Shown here: in pieces, positions 35,335-47,889 of the stretch
Layout: each line of letters opens with the position of its first letter
Numbering within the stretch: position 1 is the stretch's first letter
Origin: Larix kaempferi
Taxonomy: Eukaryota; Streptophyta; Pinopsida; Pinales; Pinaceae
Direction: 5' to 3'
Assembly (NCBI GenBank): GCA_027924585.1
Contig: BSBM01000753.1
Span: forward strand, 26,230,001-26,294,000
DNA length: 64,000 bases
Notes under the pieces: model-generated
Database searches by the model: none
Seen by the model: only the letters and a program-made list of their open reading frames with translations
What the model was told of the DNA's origin: nothing
Position numbers and translations under genes: made by a program

Positions 35335-38300
35335 TCAGTCTATGAATGGCCTGTGGTAAAGTTCCCTGCTAACCCCGTCAATGAGTTTGGAGACTTTCCA
35401 AATACCGGGAGCTAGGAGCAGTCCTTCCTTCGAGGCTTTGTCCGCCTCTGTGTTGTTCTCCCGAAAAACGTGCCTGCAATTAAAAGTATCAAAGGTGTAA
35501 GAGACGTTCTGAATTTGCTCCAAAACAGCAGCATTTCTCCGGTTGTTGCACTGATACAACCCATTGACCCAGTTAATCACATTCAATGAGTCCCCAAACA
35601 CTGAAAAAATCCGGATAGAGTGTTCCAAAGCAAAGGAGAGTAAAAGCTTAAGGCTGAGAATCTCAGCCCAGTTGTTGGTCCCTCTCCCCAATCCAAAAGA
35701 CATCACAAAGTAATGTGAAGAGGACAGAAAAAGAAGAGCCCCTCCCCCACAGAGATCGTTCTGACAAGCCCCATCGAAGAAGCCCCAAGGCTGAGTACGG
35801 TCAATATCCAATGGTTGAATATTCCTAGGAGTAGTGGTCTGTTTGCTTTGCTGAAGAGCTAAGTGGATGCCGCAGCTGTTGATGGCCACTAAAGCTGGGA
35901 GTCCCAATTTGTCCGAGAACAGGCAGTTGTTCTGGGAAATCCAGATTCCCCAGATAATAATAGGGGGAAGGCCTTTATAATTAGCAAACGCCAGGTTATG
36001 AGTCCAACGACGCCAAGCCTCCACAAGGGAGTGCCCTTCCCACAGAAAATTTACCTTGAAGATGCGAGACACAACCTTCCAAACCTCCTTAATGAAGCTA
36101 CAATGGAGAAATAGATGTAATACATTTTCCTCGTACAGTGAACACAGGTAGCACCTGCTAGGACCCTGTAGGTTTCTTTTTTGTAGAAAATCCCATGTTG
36201 GGATCTTGTTTACTAAGATACACCACATGAAAATACTAGCTTTGAGAGGGCTCTACAAACTCCAAATAGATTTCCACCACCACACCAGATCCCTGTCCCA
36301 GAAGTTTTCACTGATCCACAGATAGCCATATTTTGGAGTATAAATGCTCGAGGGATCCCCATCCCAAATCAAGGTGTCATCTTCATCTTTGAGAAAGATT
36401 TGATCCCTACTGAGAGCTCTCAAATATAGTCTAAGTTCATTCTCCTTATCCAGATCTAACCCAAAGGATTCTGCTCTCCACCAAACTGGCCTTCCCATCC
36501 AGATATTCTCCTCATCTGCTAAATGGTGGAGAACAAAAATATCCCACAGCCGCAGATCCTTGATCAGTCCTGTTGATAGTAGGTGCTGTGCTTCGCAGCC
36601 CACCCAAGGATCACAACCAATCCTTAGCTTCTGCCCATTGCCAACGTCCCAAACAAGGTTCTGTTCAATAATATGAAAGGAGGAGACAAGAGCTTTCCAA
36701 ATTACAGACCCCCCTTTTGTGTCTTAATCGGGGACCTAATCCATTCATCCACCGAATCCGGTTCAATGTATTTTTGAGTCATAATTCTAGCCCAAAAACC
36801 TCCAGAAGTGATTAACCTCCAACCACATTTAGCTGCCAAAGCCTGAGAAAAATAAAAAATGTTTTTGAGTCCCCATCCGCCCAGAGCTTTAGGAGCAGCT
36901 ATTCTCTCCCATTTCACCCAAGGTGTTACATGTGCATCCTCCTTGCCATTCCACAAGAATCTGAAACAAATTTTCCTGGCAGCTTCCAGAATCCCCTTCG
37001 GTATCCAAGCAAGGGACATCCAATATACTAGAATGGCTTCCAGCACCGACTTCACCAATATCAGCCTGCCAGCTCGTGAGAGCCACCTGAAGCTCCAACT
37101 TTTGAGTCTTTTTTCCAGCTTTTCCAAGAGCCATACCCAGTCACGATTCAGATAGTTATAAGGTTTTAGATGAAAACCCAGGTAACATAACCCCTCCGAA
37201 AGGGTAAGGAGCTGGAAGGGGAATAGATCAGTGAAGGTAAGAAGTTCCACCTCTTCCAAATGTGAGACAGTAAGTGTAGATTTTTCATTGTTAATCTCCA
37301 TTCCAGTTGCAATGGAAAAGAGATCCAAGATTTCTTTGAATTTAGCTGCTTCCCTTCTAGATCCAGAGCAGAAGAGAAAAATGTCGTCCACAAAGAGCAG
37401 ATGTGTGAGCGAGGTGCCAGGTGCCACCAAGATCCCATCAATATCTCCCGTTCTCTTAGCTTCCTTAATGGCCGTACTCAAACTTTCGGCCACCAATAAA
37501 AATAACAAGGGGGACAAAGGGTAGCCCTGGCGCAAGCCACGCCCTGAGTGGAAGAAGGGGGTCACTGCTCCATTCATTAATACCGAGAAGGAGATAGTGG
37601 TAATACAACTCATGATCCAACGAATGAAACCAATCTCAAACCCCAAATGAGTTAGCATAAGACGAATATAAAGCCAGCTGACCTTGTCAAATGCCTTGGA
37701 TAGATCAATTTTTAGAATTACTCCTTTCTGCTTGCTGGATTTGATACTGTGTAAGCCTTCCTGTGCTATGCCAATTGCTTCATGAATCTGGCGCCCTTCC
37801 AGAAATCCAAACTGCTCCTTAGAGATGTGTGTGGATAGAACAGGTTTGATTCTTCGGGCGATCACGTTAGTAACAATCTTATACACACAGTTGCAGAGAG
37901 AGATAGGATGGAAGTCGTTGAGCTTGGAGGGAGTGTCTACTTTGGGAATGAGAGCAATGAAAGTAGAGTTTATGCTGGCAGGTGCTCTGCCTTCCCTCCT
38001 GGAATCCTCAACAAGCCGTAAGAGTTCATCACCAATAATATCGAAAAGTGCTATAAAAAATTCAATCGTCCAACCATCAGGCCCCGTACTCTTGTCCTTC
38101 TGAAAACTGCTCAAGACTTCCTTCAGTTCATCCAAGGTAATGCAATCCATCAACATACGGCTATCCGCCTCTTCAACAAACAGCTAAAAAAGTTGTGCAA
38201 CCCTGATGACCTCTTCAATGTTCACCCAGTTGTTAGCTTTGAAAAGATCTTGGAAGTGTTTAACCCCAATCCCTGCCAAACCATCAAAGGTGGCCTGAGA

Positions 38301-39470
38301 ATTGCCGTCTGAATCTTCAAGGCTCCAAATAGTGTTGACAAATCTTCTGCCTTTAGCATAAGCATGGAAAAATTTTGAGTTTTCATCCCCACTTTCCAGC
38401 CAAATGGCCCTGCTTTTGAGTCTCCAAGCTTCTTCGATGTGTAAAAGGATCATGTTCCGCTTATCCATCAGAGTTACAAGATGTTCCTTTGTAGCCTGAG
38501 TGACAAATCCACCTCCAGATCCCTCTGAAATGTTGGAGATAGCCTCTTCAATATCCTTAAGCTCCCTGTCCTCCCGACTTCTCTTATCTGCAGCCCAGGA
38601 TTTGATAGGTTCCTTGAGTAGTTTAATGTTCTCCGCAAAGTGAAAGGCTGCAGTATGGATGGAGCCCGGGTGATACGGTATCCAATGCTGATGAAACAGT
38701 TCAAAGAAGGTTGGGTCCTCCAGTCAAACCTTATTGAATTTTATGGGCGCGGGAGGTTTGTTAGGCCCTGCTTTCAGTTCCAGGAAAATCGGTTCATGAT
38801 CAGAGTAGCCTCCCGACCCTATCTATTACCTGACATAAAAAAGAGTCTCCACTATCTGTTCAGAAATAAGAAAACGGTCCAACCTTTTAGCCACCCTATC
38901 CATCCCAGCTCTCATGTTTCTCTAGGAAGGCTTCAGGGATATAGGCTCCACATCAATCCAATTGCCTTCAGAGAGCTTCCTAATAAAAAAGTTTGTAAGA
39001 GGGTCCACATGAGCATGTGGCCCCCATGTCTCAGCATGCCCAAGAGAGAAATTCAGATCCCCTCCCAGGATCGTTGAATCACCTTTGAGCAGATCATTAT
39101 CCAGCAGGGCGTCCCAAAACGGTTCACAATCACAATAAGGACCATAAATGTAAACAATAGTAAATAGTTTGTCAAAATCCAGAGACCTACAGGTCATGCC
39201 TAACACCGAATGTATTCCCCAGAGAGAGGAAACACACACCTTTGCTTCATTCCAACCTATCGCCAAGACACTAGAACGGCCCCTGGCATCCAAACCCTCA
39301 AATCTCCATCCAGGAAACCAAACCTTAAGTCTACAAACAGCATCTTCACTACTGCACATAGTTTCTTGCAGCAACAAAATATCAGGATGTTCCAGTTGCA
39401 ACATCCATCTCAGTACTAGTCTTTTGGAGGGACCAGCAAGACCTCGGCAGTTAAGGGACATAATCTTCAT
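35335..39470 (-). pseudogene. LINE ORF2: endonuclease, RT, zinc region, RNase H
   Basis: This is the retrotransposition enzyme, about 1,380 codons, starting MKIMSLNCRGL. The APE-type endonuclease (39470 to about 38780) shows SLNCRGL, LLQET, GGDLNF and, after a stop, SDHEPI. The RT (about 38156-37000) shows KSTGPDGW, ISLCN, KIDLSKAFD, GLRQGYPLSPLLF and the catalytic FVDD. The zinc-like region zf-RVT spans about 36603-36080 and is followed by RNase H (about 35800-35420) with DGA, NNWAE, GDS and EAD residues in place, typical of plant L1. Stops lie at 38922, 38823-38828 (a double stop), 38724, 38184 and 36253. One frameshift falls in a G-run near 36712. Nearly all stops fit C:G to T:A change. 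Confidence 0.92.
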
Positions 39471-41446
39471 CGAATCCCTTCCTTGTGGGCATTCACCGCT
39501 CTAAGTTCCCTTTCAATAGACAATTGTTTACCCTTCTTAAGGTCTGAACAGGCTCTGGTTTTAGCATGGGAAATGAAGGATTTCCTTCCTCTGGGTTTGC
39601 GAGGTTTAGGTTTCTCTTTCCCTAGCCCCCCCGCAGGAAGTTTGTTCATGGACCTCAGGAAGTAACCCGACTCCGAGGAGCCAGTGGGAGATGGGGGTTC
39701 GGGAGATGGGGTCAATGAATCAGGGTGGGGTTCAGAGCTAATAACCGGTGAGCAATCAAGCAGTGGGGGATCCTCGACAATGGGTGAATCCACTGAGCAT
39801 AGTGGAGCCGAAAGAGATGTCAACAGCTGAGGGGAAATGTGCAGATTCCTAAAGCCATCCACCCAATCCCAACCAGGAAAAGTAAAGTTATTAAAAATAA
39901 GACAGAAGGAAGGGTTGGAAAAAGTAACAAAAGAAGAACCTGCTGCCATGTCCGGTGTCCGAAGGTAGGATAGCAGAGGGCCCTCCTGAGCAGAATCTCA
40001 AAGCTGTGTAGAATGTGGCTCTTCAGTGATGCCTGTGGGACCTGCAACAGGGACCGAACCTTCCTTGGCCACATTTTCAGCTACCTCCTCTCCGCCAGTA
40101 GGAACATCACCGTCCGGCCGGCTCTCCATGGGAACCTCCAAATCAGAACGCTCGAAACCCTGCTGGTCCCCAGAATCTTCCGTCGATGCCAGACCGACCT
40201 CCTTAGCCACAATCCTATGCTTCAGAGAATTACCAAACTTCATATGAACATGCATAGTGCAGTCAATAGCCGGATGTCCGTATTCATGACATCGCCTACA
40301 CCGGAAAGGCACATTTTCACAGTCAAGGGTTTGTTCAAAGGTGTAAGGACCCCATTTCAAATCCATAGCTTCGAATAACCCATCCCTGACGTTGATGCTC
40401 ACCAAAATGTGGGCAACCTTCTGCATCGCCGTTGCCACAAAAGAAAAGTCCGGATCCAAATATGTCCCCAGAATGTTTCCTATCCTCCTGAAATGTTCCT
40501 CGGTCCAGTAGTGGAGAGGGAGTCCCAGGAGCTGAACCCAGAGCGGGATAAAATCCATACGTTCACGGCTAGCATCAAAGAGGGGGTTCCATGGCTTAAG
40601 CAGTAGTGGAACCTTAAGGATTGACCAGTTAAGGCTTAATGCCCACTGAGCATGTGCGTCAGATGAAAAATGGAAAGCAAACCACCCGCCCGAGAGCCCA
40701 ACAATATGGGGGACATAACCACAGTGACCCAGCCAAGCCCCAGAGGCCCACGAAATCACCATCCTGTGACTGATAGATTTTCCATAGACCCGTCCAACCA
40801 ACACTGATTTGACCATCTCGACAATCTGATGAATGCCAATGTCTTCCCCCAGCACGTAGTTTGGAGCCTTGCCCGAATTCTTAATCCATTTCCTCCGGCT
40901 CTTCACACGCTGGTCCTTAGTTATCAATCCTGCTGTTCCCGCTTCACGACCAGAGTCTCGAGGATCAGAGTCCCCAGATGGGCTAGAAAACCCGCGCTGT
41001 TCTGCAAAGTCCAGGTTAGCTGCTACAAACCCGCAGGGAGGTGGTGGAGAGCCATCCCGACGGTCCTTATTACCCACCGCCTCGGCTCTGAAATCCTGCA
41101 CAGTTGATGGAGGGTTGATACTATCAGAGGAGATGATGAAGTCCAGCAGCTCGCCAATCCCAGCACTCAGCGGCTCCGGTGAAGGTGAAGTACAGAAGCC
41201 CCTAACACCCCAAATATTCACAGCATGCTCCACCGATGGAAAACCTGCAGCATGGCCTTCCCAAAACGGCGAACAGGTCTGAAAGGCGGTATCCGGGAGT
41301 GTATGAGGACCATCTGGAGTCCACTTACCTGCAAAACCATTGAACCCTAGACTGTTATTCTCCTCCAGATTCTGGAAAGCGCCAGGTGGCGAACACCAGA
41401 TATCTTGGTGCCGCAAGGTGTCACTACCATAGTCCACTTCATCCAT
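39467..41446 (-). pseudogene. LINE ORF1, DUF4283-like with CCHC zinc knuckle
   Basis: This is the nucleic-acid-binding partner protein of plant L1-like elements, about 660 codons starting MDEVDYG. The centre (about residues 170-360) has the DUF4283-type pattern of these ORF1 proteins, including WASGAWLGHCGYVP and PLWVQLLGLPLHYW. It is followed by a CX2CX4HX4C zinc knuckle, CRRCHEYGHPAIDC, at about residues 375-395. The C-terminus is Pro/Ser-rich and then basic (KPKPRKPRGRKS). One in-frame TGA at 40000-39998 (CGA to TGA) splits it; the frame is otherwise uninterrupted. Its stop TGA overlaps the ORF2 start as ATGA at 39470-39467. An overlapping frame at 41649-41347 is out of phase and is not the start. 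Confidence 0.88.
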
Positions 41447-41660
41447 CGAAACCTTAAATGGAACCCTAGACGGAAATGGATGTCGTCTGAACGAGAGAGT
41501 AACAGTGAAAAGCAGCCTGGTAAAATAAACCGAACCTTGTTACCATGGTAGAAAACGATCTTGGAAAACGTGCAGAGATTCGTACAGGCAGACGACATGC
41601 CGTCGTTTGCAGAGGGAAGCCCAGCTCCCGTCGCTCTCCATCCCCTCACAATTCTTGATC
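41447..41660 (-). promoter_or_regulatory. LINE 5' UTR / internal promoter region
   Basis: The 213 bp between the target duplication and the ORF1 ATG at 41446 are GC-rich and lack a TATA box, as expected for LINEs, which carry an internal promoter. The extent follows from the duplication; promoter activity is inferred. Confidence 0.6.
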
Positions 41661-41679
41661 ATGTCACACCTGACCTTTG

Positions 41680-44110
41680 TGTCATTGGTTAAGATTTATA
41701 ACGAATGTGGATTCCTTAGCTAGGATTTGGGTTGCATTAAATAGTCATTTCTTAGGATGACCTAAAAGGACTTATCATACCATTTTGGGATGAGATGAAA
41801 GGAATTGGTGTTCCATCTTGGAATGAAATGAGGTATTGTACTTTATCTTCATTACTATGATAATATGAAGTGCACCATTGTTGTATTAATCTTGTGGTTG
41901 TACATTTTAATTTTCTCATTTATTGATAAGGTTTCATGGTTATTTTAGTATGTTGATTTATTAAGACAATGAAGCTAAATGAAATGTTATTTTATCATGC
42001 TTAATGAAATTTTCATAATTTCATATTTGATTTGTTGTTATTATATTCTATTGTACTTGAATTAATTTTCAAATTTTTTTATTCATATAGATCTTTTCTA
42101 TGCCTACTTAAATGATATATTCTTGAAGAGTTTGCAGTGTTTAATTAATAGTAGTTTTGGGTCCATTTCAAGGATCTTGCAAGGTTGTTGAAGAATTTGT
42201 TTAAGCACTAGGGCTAGCAAAACTATGAAGTGAGGTAGAAATTCCTAATTGGACCTATTTTTGAAATTTCTACAATCAATCATTTATAGGTTGGTTGTCA
42301 CATGGGCCTTAATAGGTAGGAAAGGTGTTTGGAAAGGATTTCCCATCCTAGTGGCATTGAATATTTGGATTGTGTATCTAGAGGTGGACTCTGATACATA
42401 TTTTCCAAATGTAGATTCTAGGGCATCCATGCTCTCGATAATTGATATTCTCTCTCCCCCACCTCCCTCCCCAAGGTTTCTTTAATGGTGTCTCACAAGG
42501 GAACTTGCGACCTTATGGAACTAGGAATGTATTTTTCCTCTCACAATAGCAATATTTATCTTTTACAACGAGTTTGATAAGAGGCATAAAATAAAATGTG
42601 GGCATTGGCATCATTGTCAAGGATAACAATAGAAGGGAGGTTGTATAGATGCAATCTTTGGGAGATACAAAAGAAGTAATCAATTAGATGAAGGGAATAT
42701 CAAGAGCAAATGACATTGAAATTTAGTCATTCGTTGAATAGTTGAGTGGATTATTGACCACGTTTGACAATAGAACGTTCAAGCATGTCTACACAAAACA
42801 CACATATGCCCCTTCCATCTATATATATTTATTATTAATCTTTGTTGAAATTTTTAGAATAGAGTTGTTACTAGAAATTGTACTACAAATGTTATAGTTT
42901 ATATTTCCATAATGTTTTGTGTTGAAGTCCTTCCTTTATAATGTGATATTGCAATCATGGCCTTGTGGCTATTTTGTTTGAATGAAGTAGTTGTTTATCT
43001 CTCTCCTCCAATGTGGATAGTTTATTGATAAAAAAATCATAAATTTAAAGTTATTTTTACAAAGTTATCACTTTATAAATATAATATTAATAATTTTCCT
43101 TGAATTAAAAAAAATTATGACTTTTTTCTCCATAATATACACATTGAATTTTAATAAATTATATAATTTCTAAAATATTGATTTTGGAAATTTTTAATTA
43201 AAAAAATTTATCTCTTAAAAAAATTTAAACAAAACTAATCTTTAAAATTTTAAATATATTTTATTGATTATCCTTTATTATATTTAAGTTAAAAAAATAT
43301 TTTTATATAAAACTTAAGCTACGTTTTAAAAACAACACATCAAAGTGGACTTCGAACCCTTTTAACTTTTCCCAAAGGGGTATGGATATCATAATTGATT
43401 TTGGATGATGTACTTACATGTATAGTACTCCATGTACATATTGAAACTTATTTTATATAACATTTTCTATTAGTCGTAGTACAGACGCAACATATCATTG
43501 ACTTTTTTTCTTCCTTGTAACTTCAATGTACATTTGCAATATGTGTGCTATTAAGGACCAATATATTGTTCTTGGTGTAAATTTGACCCTTTTCTATTTA
43601 ATTTTAAGTTAAAACCTAATCTGTAATATAGGTGTAATTTTAAAGATCAATTTATTATTTTTTAACACACCATTTACATTCAATACAACTTAATTATGGT
43701 AGGAAATAAGACCATCAATGCTATACATACATATACACATAAATATATGTATAAATAGTGGGAAAGATTTTAATGAAGAACAAATTTGTAAATAATTAAA
43801 AATTATGACGATGTTGGATTATTACTATATTAAAAATATATTGCAAATATAATCTTAATATGTTTTTATTATTATCTTCCTTGAACAATTTTTTATTACT
43901 AGATTATCATTCAACTTTCCTATTAATGCTAAGTTGCAAGGTTGATGGGTTACAATGAGATGTTTCATATATATGTGTTTTTAGGTTTAATAATACTTGT
44001 GGATTTATTGTACTTTCTAATATTATTTGCTATTTCATTAACAAAATTACAAATAAAGACAATATAAAGGAATATAATATTTTAGATAACTAACAAGTCA
44101 ATGCTAAATA
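41680..44110. other. AT-rich intergenic DNA, no gene seen
   Basis: Ordinary AT-rich sequence with short frames only (such as 42249-42485) and no recognisable domains. The part near 43330-43385 contains a weak B-box-like word on the minus strand (GGTTCGAAGTCC) without a convincing A box. Confidence 0.5.
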
Positions 44111-44823
44111 GACAATAAGGATATATGGTGGAAGTTATACCCTTTTTTTAAGAAAACAAATATGTAGCCGCACAAAACTATTTTTTGAAGAATATAAGAA
44201 AAATGTAGTATGTAATGTAATGCAGAAGGGCTTGAATGGTAATTTATGCTAGAAGTTTAAAATGTATGGCTTCATTGCCTGTGAACATTATGGTTCGATT
44301 TTAATAAAATATGAGTTGTGATATTTTTTTCTTTGGAAAAAAAAAACAAATTATAAACTTTCTAAGAAGGAATATCATTTTCACTTTGTATGAAGACTTA
44401 TATGAAGATTTACAATGTCACCAAAAATATTATTCAACTTATCCATGGAAACAAATATATGATATTGGTACACCAAATTGTGAAAGGAAATATTGACCTA
44501 GTTTATACAATTCTCTCCATTATATTTGATAATAGTACATTGAGTGAAATAATCACGTTGTTATCTTCACAATGGTATATCTAAGAGAGATATCATTTTT
44601 TTCCAAAAAAAAAAGATCACAGCTCAGATTTTATTAAAATTGAACCATATTGTTCATAAGCAATGAAGCCATACATTTTAAACTTCTAACATACCTTATA
44701 CATTGCATTACATACTGCATTCTTTCCATAATCTAAAAAAAGATTCAAAAACAATTATATATAGCTATAGATTTGTTTTCTCAAAAAAGAAAGGTATAAC
44801 TTCCAACATATGTCCTTATGTCC
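44111..44823. mobile_element. Foldback / MITE-like element with ~230-bp inverted arms
   Basis: 44111-44346 and 44599-44823 are inverted copies at roughly 80% identity or better. They share GGAAGTTATACC, AAGTTTAAAATGTATGGC, GAAGCCATAC-type blocks and AATTTTAATAAAAT, and are separated by ~250 bp of unrelated AT-rich DNA. The outer ends are near GACAATAAGGATATATGG and, inverted, GGACATAAGGACATATGT. No exact flanking duplication was recognised. Frames at 44311-44584 fall in the spacer and look fortuitous. The superfamily is not determined. Confidence 0.7.
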
Positions 44824-44829
44824 TTAATG

Positions 44830-47535
44830 AGAGATATCATATTCAATTAGAAAGAACAATATAAACCTCTACATTTGATCTAAATGTACATATAGCATTT
44901 AGTATAATATATATATATATATATATAATGAGTGTTGTAAATATATATATAATGAGTGTTGGTGAAATTAACATAGTTGTGTTTTCATAATTTTAATATT
45001 TAATAGCTTTACATTTTTAAACATAAATGATATATATATATATATATATATATGAGATTTCTTTATTATAAACATTTTTGACAATACTCCTTTGATGTTA
45101 TTAATATATGTTATTAGTTATTAATTTAAATAATATATTATTTTACTTTGCTTTCTTGAATTTCATTAGTTTGAATAATATATTTTATTAGTTATTTGTT
45201 TATATTTTTCATATGAAAGAGATTAAAATTTGTTGATATGTCTTATTTATTTGACTATGTCTCTTTCTTAAAACATAAATTTCAATTTTTCAATCAACTT
45301 TATTATTTTAAAAAAACTCATTAATTAATGTTATACATTTCCATTCAACATTAATAATTGATGACAAACTTTTATCTACCAATAAATATTAAATATCATT
45401 ATATATATAAAATATCATTATTTAAATCATTCCTTAATTAAACCTATCTTCATATACCTTACCACATCTCTTAAATGTGCATTTTTTCATTAACATACCT
45501 TGTCAAAATTAAGGATACCTCTCTAAGACGTTAGTACCAATTTGTATGTTTCGCATGGTTTGGTATGAAATAGTACAAACCAATAGTTTTATGTAGTAAT
45601 AACTTTTTCTTAGAATTTAAAACTTTTTAGATTGTTGAAATGAAATTTATATTTTAATTAATATTGTATTTATTATATTTTATTTGTAAAGATATTATTT
45701 AATTTATTATTTGTTATTATTAAGATTATGGTTTATATTAACAGTTATGTTTTTTTAGTCTTAACTCTAAATTTAGAATGACTTCAAAAGTGAATCCATG
45801 AAATTGCATTACATATTTTTTGGCAAAAAGGTTATTTGTTTTTTCCAAACATTAAAATGTTTTTTTTTAACAAATATGATATAATTATGTAAATTGTTAT
45901 CATAATTAATTTTTAATGAAAAATTAATGATAATATAAGAAAAATATTCTCTATTTTACCAAGAAAATTGTAACCTAAGTTATTTATTCACTCTTCAGAA
46001 TTTTAAAAAGCTTATACTCTTGAAATTGATCCAAGAAACTCTACATAATTTTGGGAAGTTTTTGCTTAAAGTTATCTCAAAAAAATAAAAATAAGGAAAT
46101 AGCTCCTTAATGAATCTCTCATTTTAAACTGTATACATGATTACTCTAATTTAATTGATTAATTATTTGAGATAATAATTTTATTAATATATTTTAACTT
46201 TATAAAAATATATAAAGAATTAAAAAAAATCATTTTATTATAATTATGTTTTTTAGAAAAACAATTATTCTAACTTCTCAAATAATCATAAAAACTCACA
46301 TATCATTTTAACAAAATTAAAAAGTTTCCTCAACTAAACTTTTGAACAATCCAATTTAAAAATACCCAATCCATATGATGTTACAAGATTTTTTATATTT
46401 ACAATAAATGTTGTTTAATATACATGTAACTAACCAAGTCACAAACAATTGATAATTTAATTGTATAAAAAAATACTACTTTATACATATAAAATTATAG
46501 TGTTTATTATTATTATTTCCAATTATAACTTGAATTTTAAATTTTAAACTATATTATAAAAATATATGAAAATATCATATAAATTTTCAACTTATTTTAT
46601 GTAAATATAAATTTAGCATTTTTTTTTATATATAAATAAGTATTTTTTAACTATATATATAATAATAATAATAAAAATAATGAATAATGATGTAAACTTC
46701 ATTTACATAATAAAAGTAAAAACATTAAATGCATATCGCTATTATTGATGAAAACATTCATAACTAAGGAAAAATACAAGTCATTACTTTGAATGTAATA
46801 AAGGCCTTGTTCAATTTTATAAATTAACCTTATAGTAATAAATTTACAATCATTGTTTACTCTAAAGTACGCCAAAACATCACATAATTTTTAATAAAGA
46901 ACTTATTCAAAATACAACATAATATTGGTTCACGTGAAGATGGACTAAAGAATAACTTCATAATTACTTTACATTTTTTAAATATATAAATTTTATGTAT
47001 ATAGTATGAAAGAATGAATTGACTTTTCTTTATTAAAATAAGTACCCCATCATATTACACGTTCACTCCATTAGTCACAACCAACCTATCAAATCAAATT
47101 GTATTCACAATACAATTACAATGAAATTCATTCAAACGTTACAATGAAATGTATCTTCATCTCATTATGATTATTGGGATAGAGATGAGGTAATGCTTAT
47201 ATCATCATTTATCTATATTAATAAAAAATATGATATTTAAAATAAATAATAATTATAATAATTTTTTAATTTTACTTTTTTTCATTATAATCAATTGAGC
47301 AACTTTCATTAATAATATGTACATGCAAATAGTATTTTCTTGATTTTCTTTGATGTGTTAGAATATTTATATAGCATTGAAAGATAACTCATCTCCATCA
47401 CGGTTGAATAACAAAATAAAATGAACAAAAACATTTATTGTTAATTTATTTTTAACGTTAGCACTAAATAACATTGTCAATAATTGGGGAGATAGGTGCA
47501 GGGGAGTTTTTCTAGATTTTTATAGACAAATGTAA
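44830..47535. repeat. Very AT-rich DNA with (AT)n and (TAA)n microsatellites
   Basis: (AT)n tracts occur near 44908-44928 and 45030-45053, and (TAA)n near 46660-46680. The phrase ATATATATAATGAGTGTT is duplicated near 44915-44960. No coding sequence was recognised. Confidence 0.7.
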
Positions 47536-47538
47536 CTA

Positions 47539-47887
47539 ACTTTTTCTTGGGAAATTGGCAGGGCTACCAACAACTAGGTAGAATTCCATGCTCTGTATAT
47601 GATTTTGGAGATTCTACATCGCCTTTAAATTCAAAAAATCCTTATTCTAGGACACTTTTTATTGGTGATCAAGCAAATAAGCATAAGGACTATAAAAGAG
47701 GGAACGATTCTCTCGAGAATTAATGAGCAGATCATCTGGCATCTTAACCTAATCTGTGATGCCAAGCTCTTGCACATTTGCTAACACAATAACTCACTAG
47801 CTGATCAATTAGCTAATGAGGTAGCTAAGTTGGACAGTGGATTTGTAGCTCAAAATGGAGGCCTTCCTGAAAGAAGGTGGCTCCCTT
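47539..47887 (+). pseudogene. LINE-type RNase H fragment
   Basis: One plus-strand frame runs in phase for about 116 codons with three internal stops. It carries ATNN followed by VEFHALYMILEIL (the second catalytic Glu region) and, near the end, HNNSLADQLANEVAKL (the C-terminal Asp region of LINE or plant RNase H domains). The central GDS motif is degraded to GHF. The order and spacing match the RNase H domain seen intact in the LINE at 35420-35800, although the two sequences are clearly divergent. The rest of that element is missing. The frame annotated from 47855 is out of phase. Confidence 0.6.
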
Positions 47888-47889
47888 AG

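Larger units (their letters stand above)
34967..41677 (-). mobile_element. Nearly full-length L1-like LINE with TSD
   Basis: The element spans about 34983-41660 (6.7 kb) on the minus strand. It has a ~213-bp 5' UTR, ORF1 (41446-39467), ORF2 (39470-35335), a ~350-bp 3' UTR and a short A-tail (the T-run at 34982-34991). The target duplication is ATGTCATACCTGACC at 34967-34981 and ATGTCACACCTGACC at 41661-41675, one mismatch in 15 and extended by TTT. A clear duplication plus a complete 5' end means it was copied at full length. Its GC content is clearly higher than its neighbours, which fits a later arrival. Both ORFs carry stops that can be explained by C-to-T decay, and ORF2 has one frameshift, so it is inactive. 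Confidence 0.93.

Noticed and set aside
36859-38103. Plus-strand frames across the LINE
   Set aside because: They are antisense shadows of the well-supported minus-strand ORF2 reverse transcriptase.
40013-41282. Plus-strand frames of 65-137 residues
   Set aside because: They are antisense shadows of LINE ORF1, whose zinc knuckle and DUF4283-type pattern fix the coding strand.
43330-43390. Minus-strand B-box-like word GGTTCGAAGTCC
   Set aside because: No A box at proper spacing and no tail or duplication.
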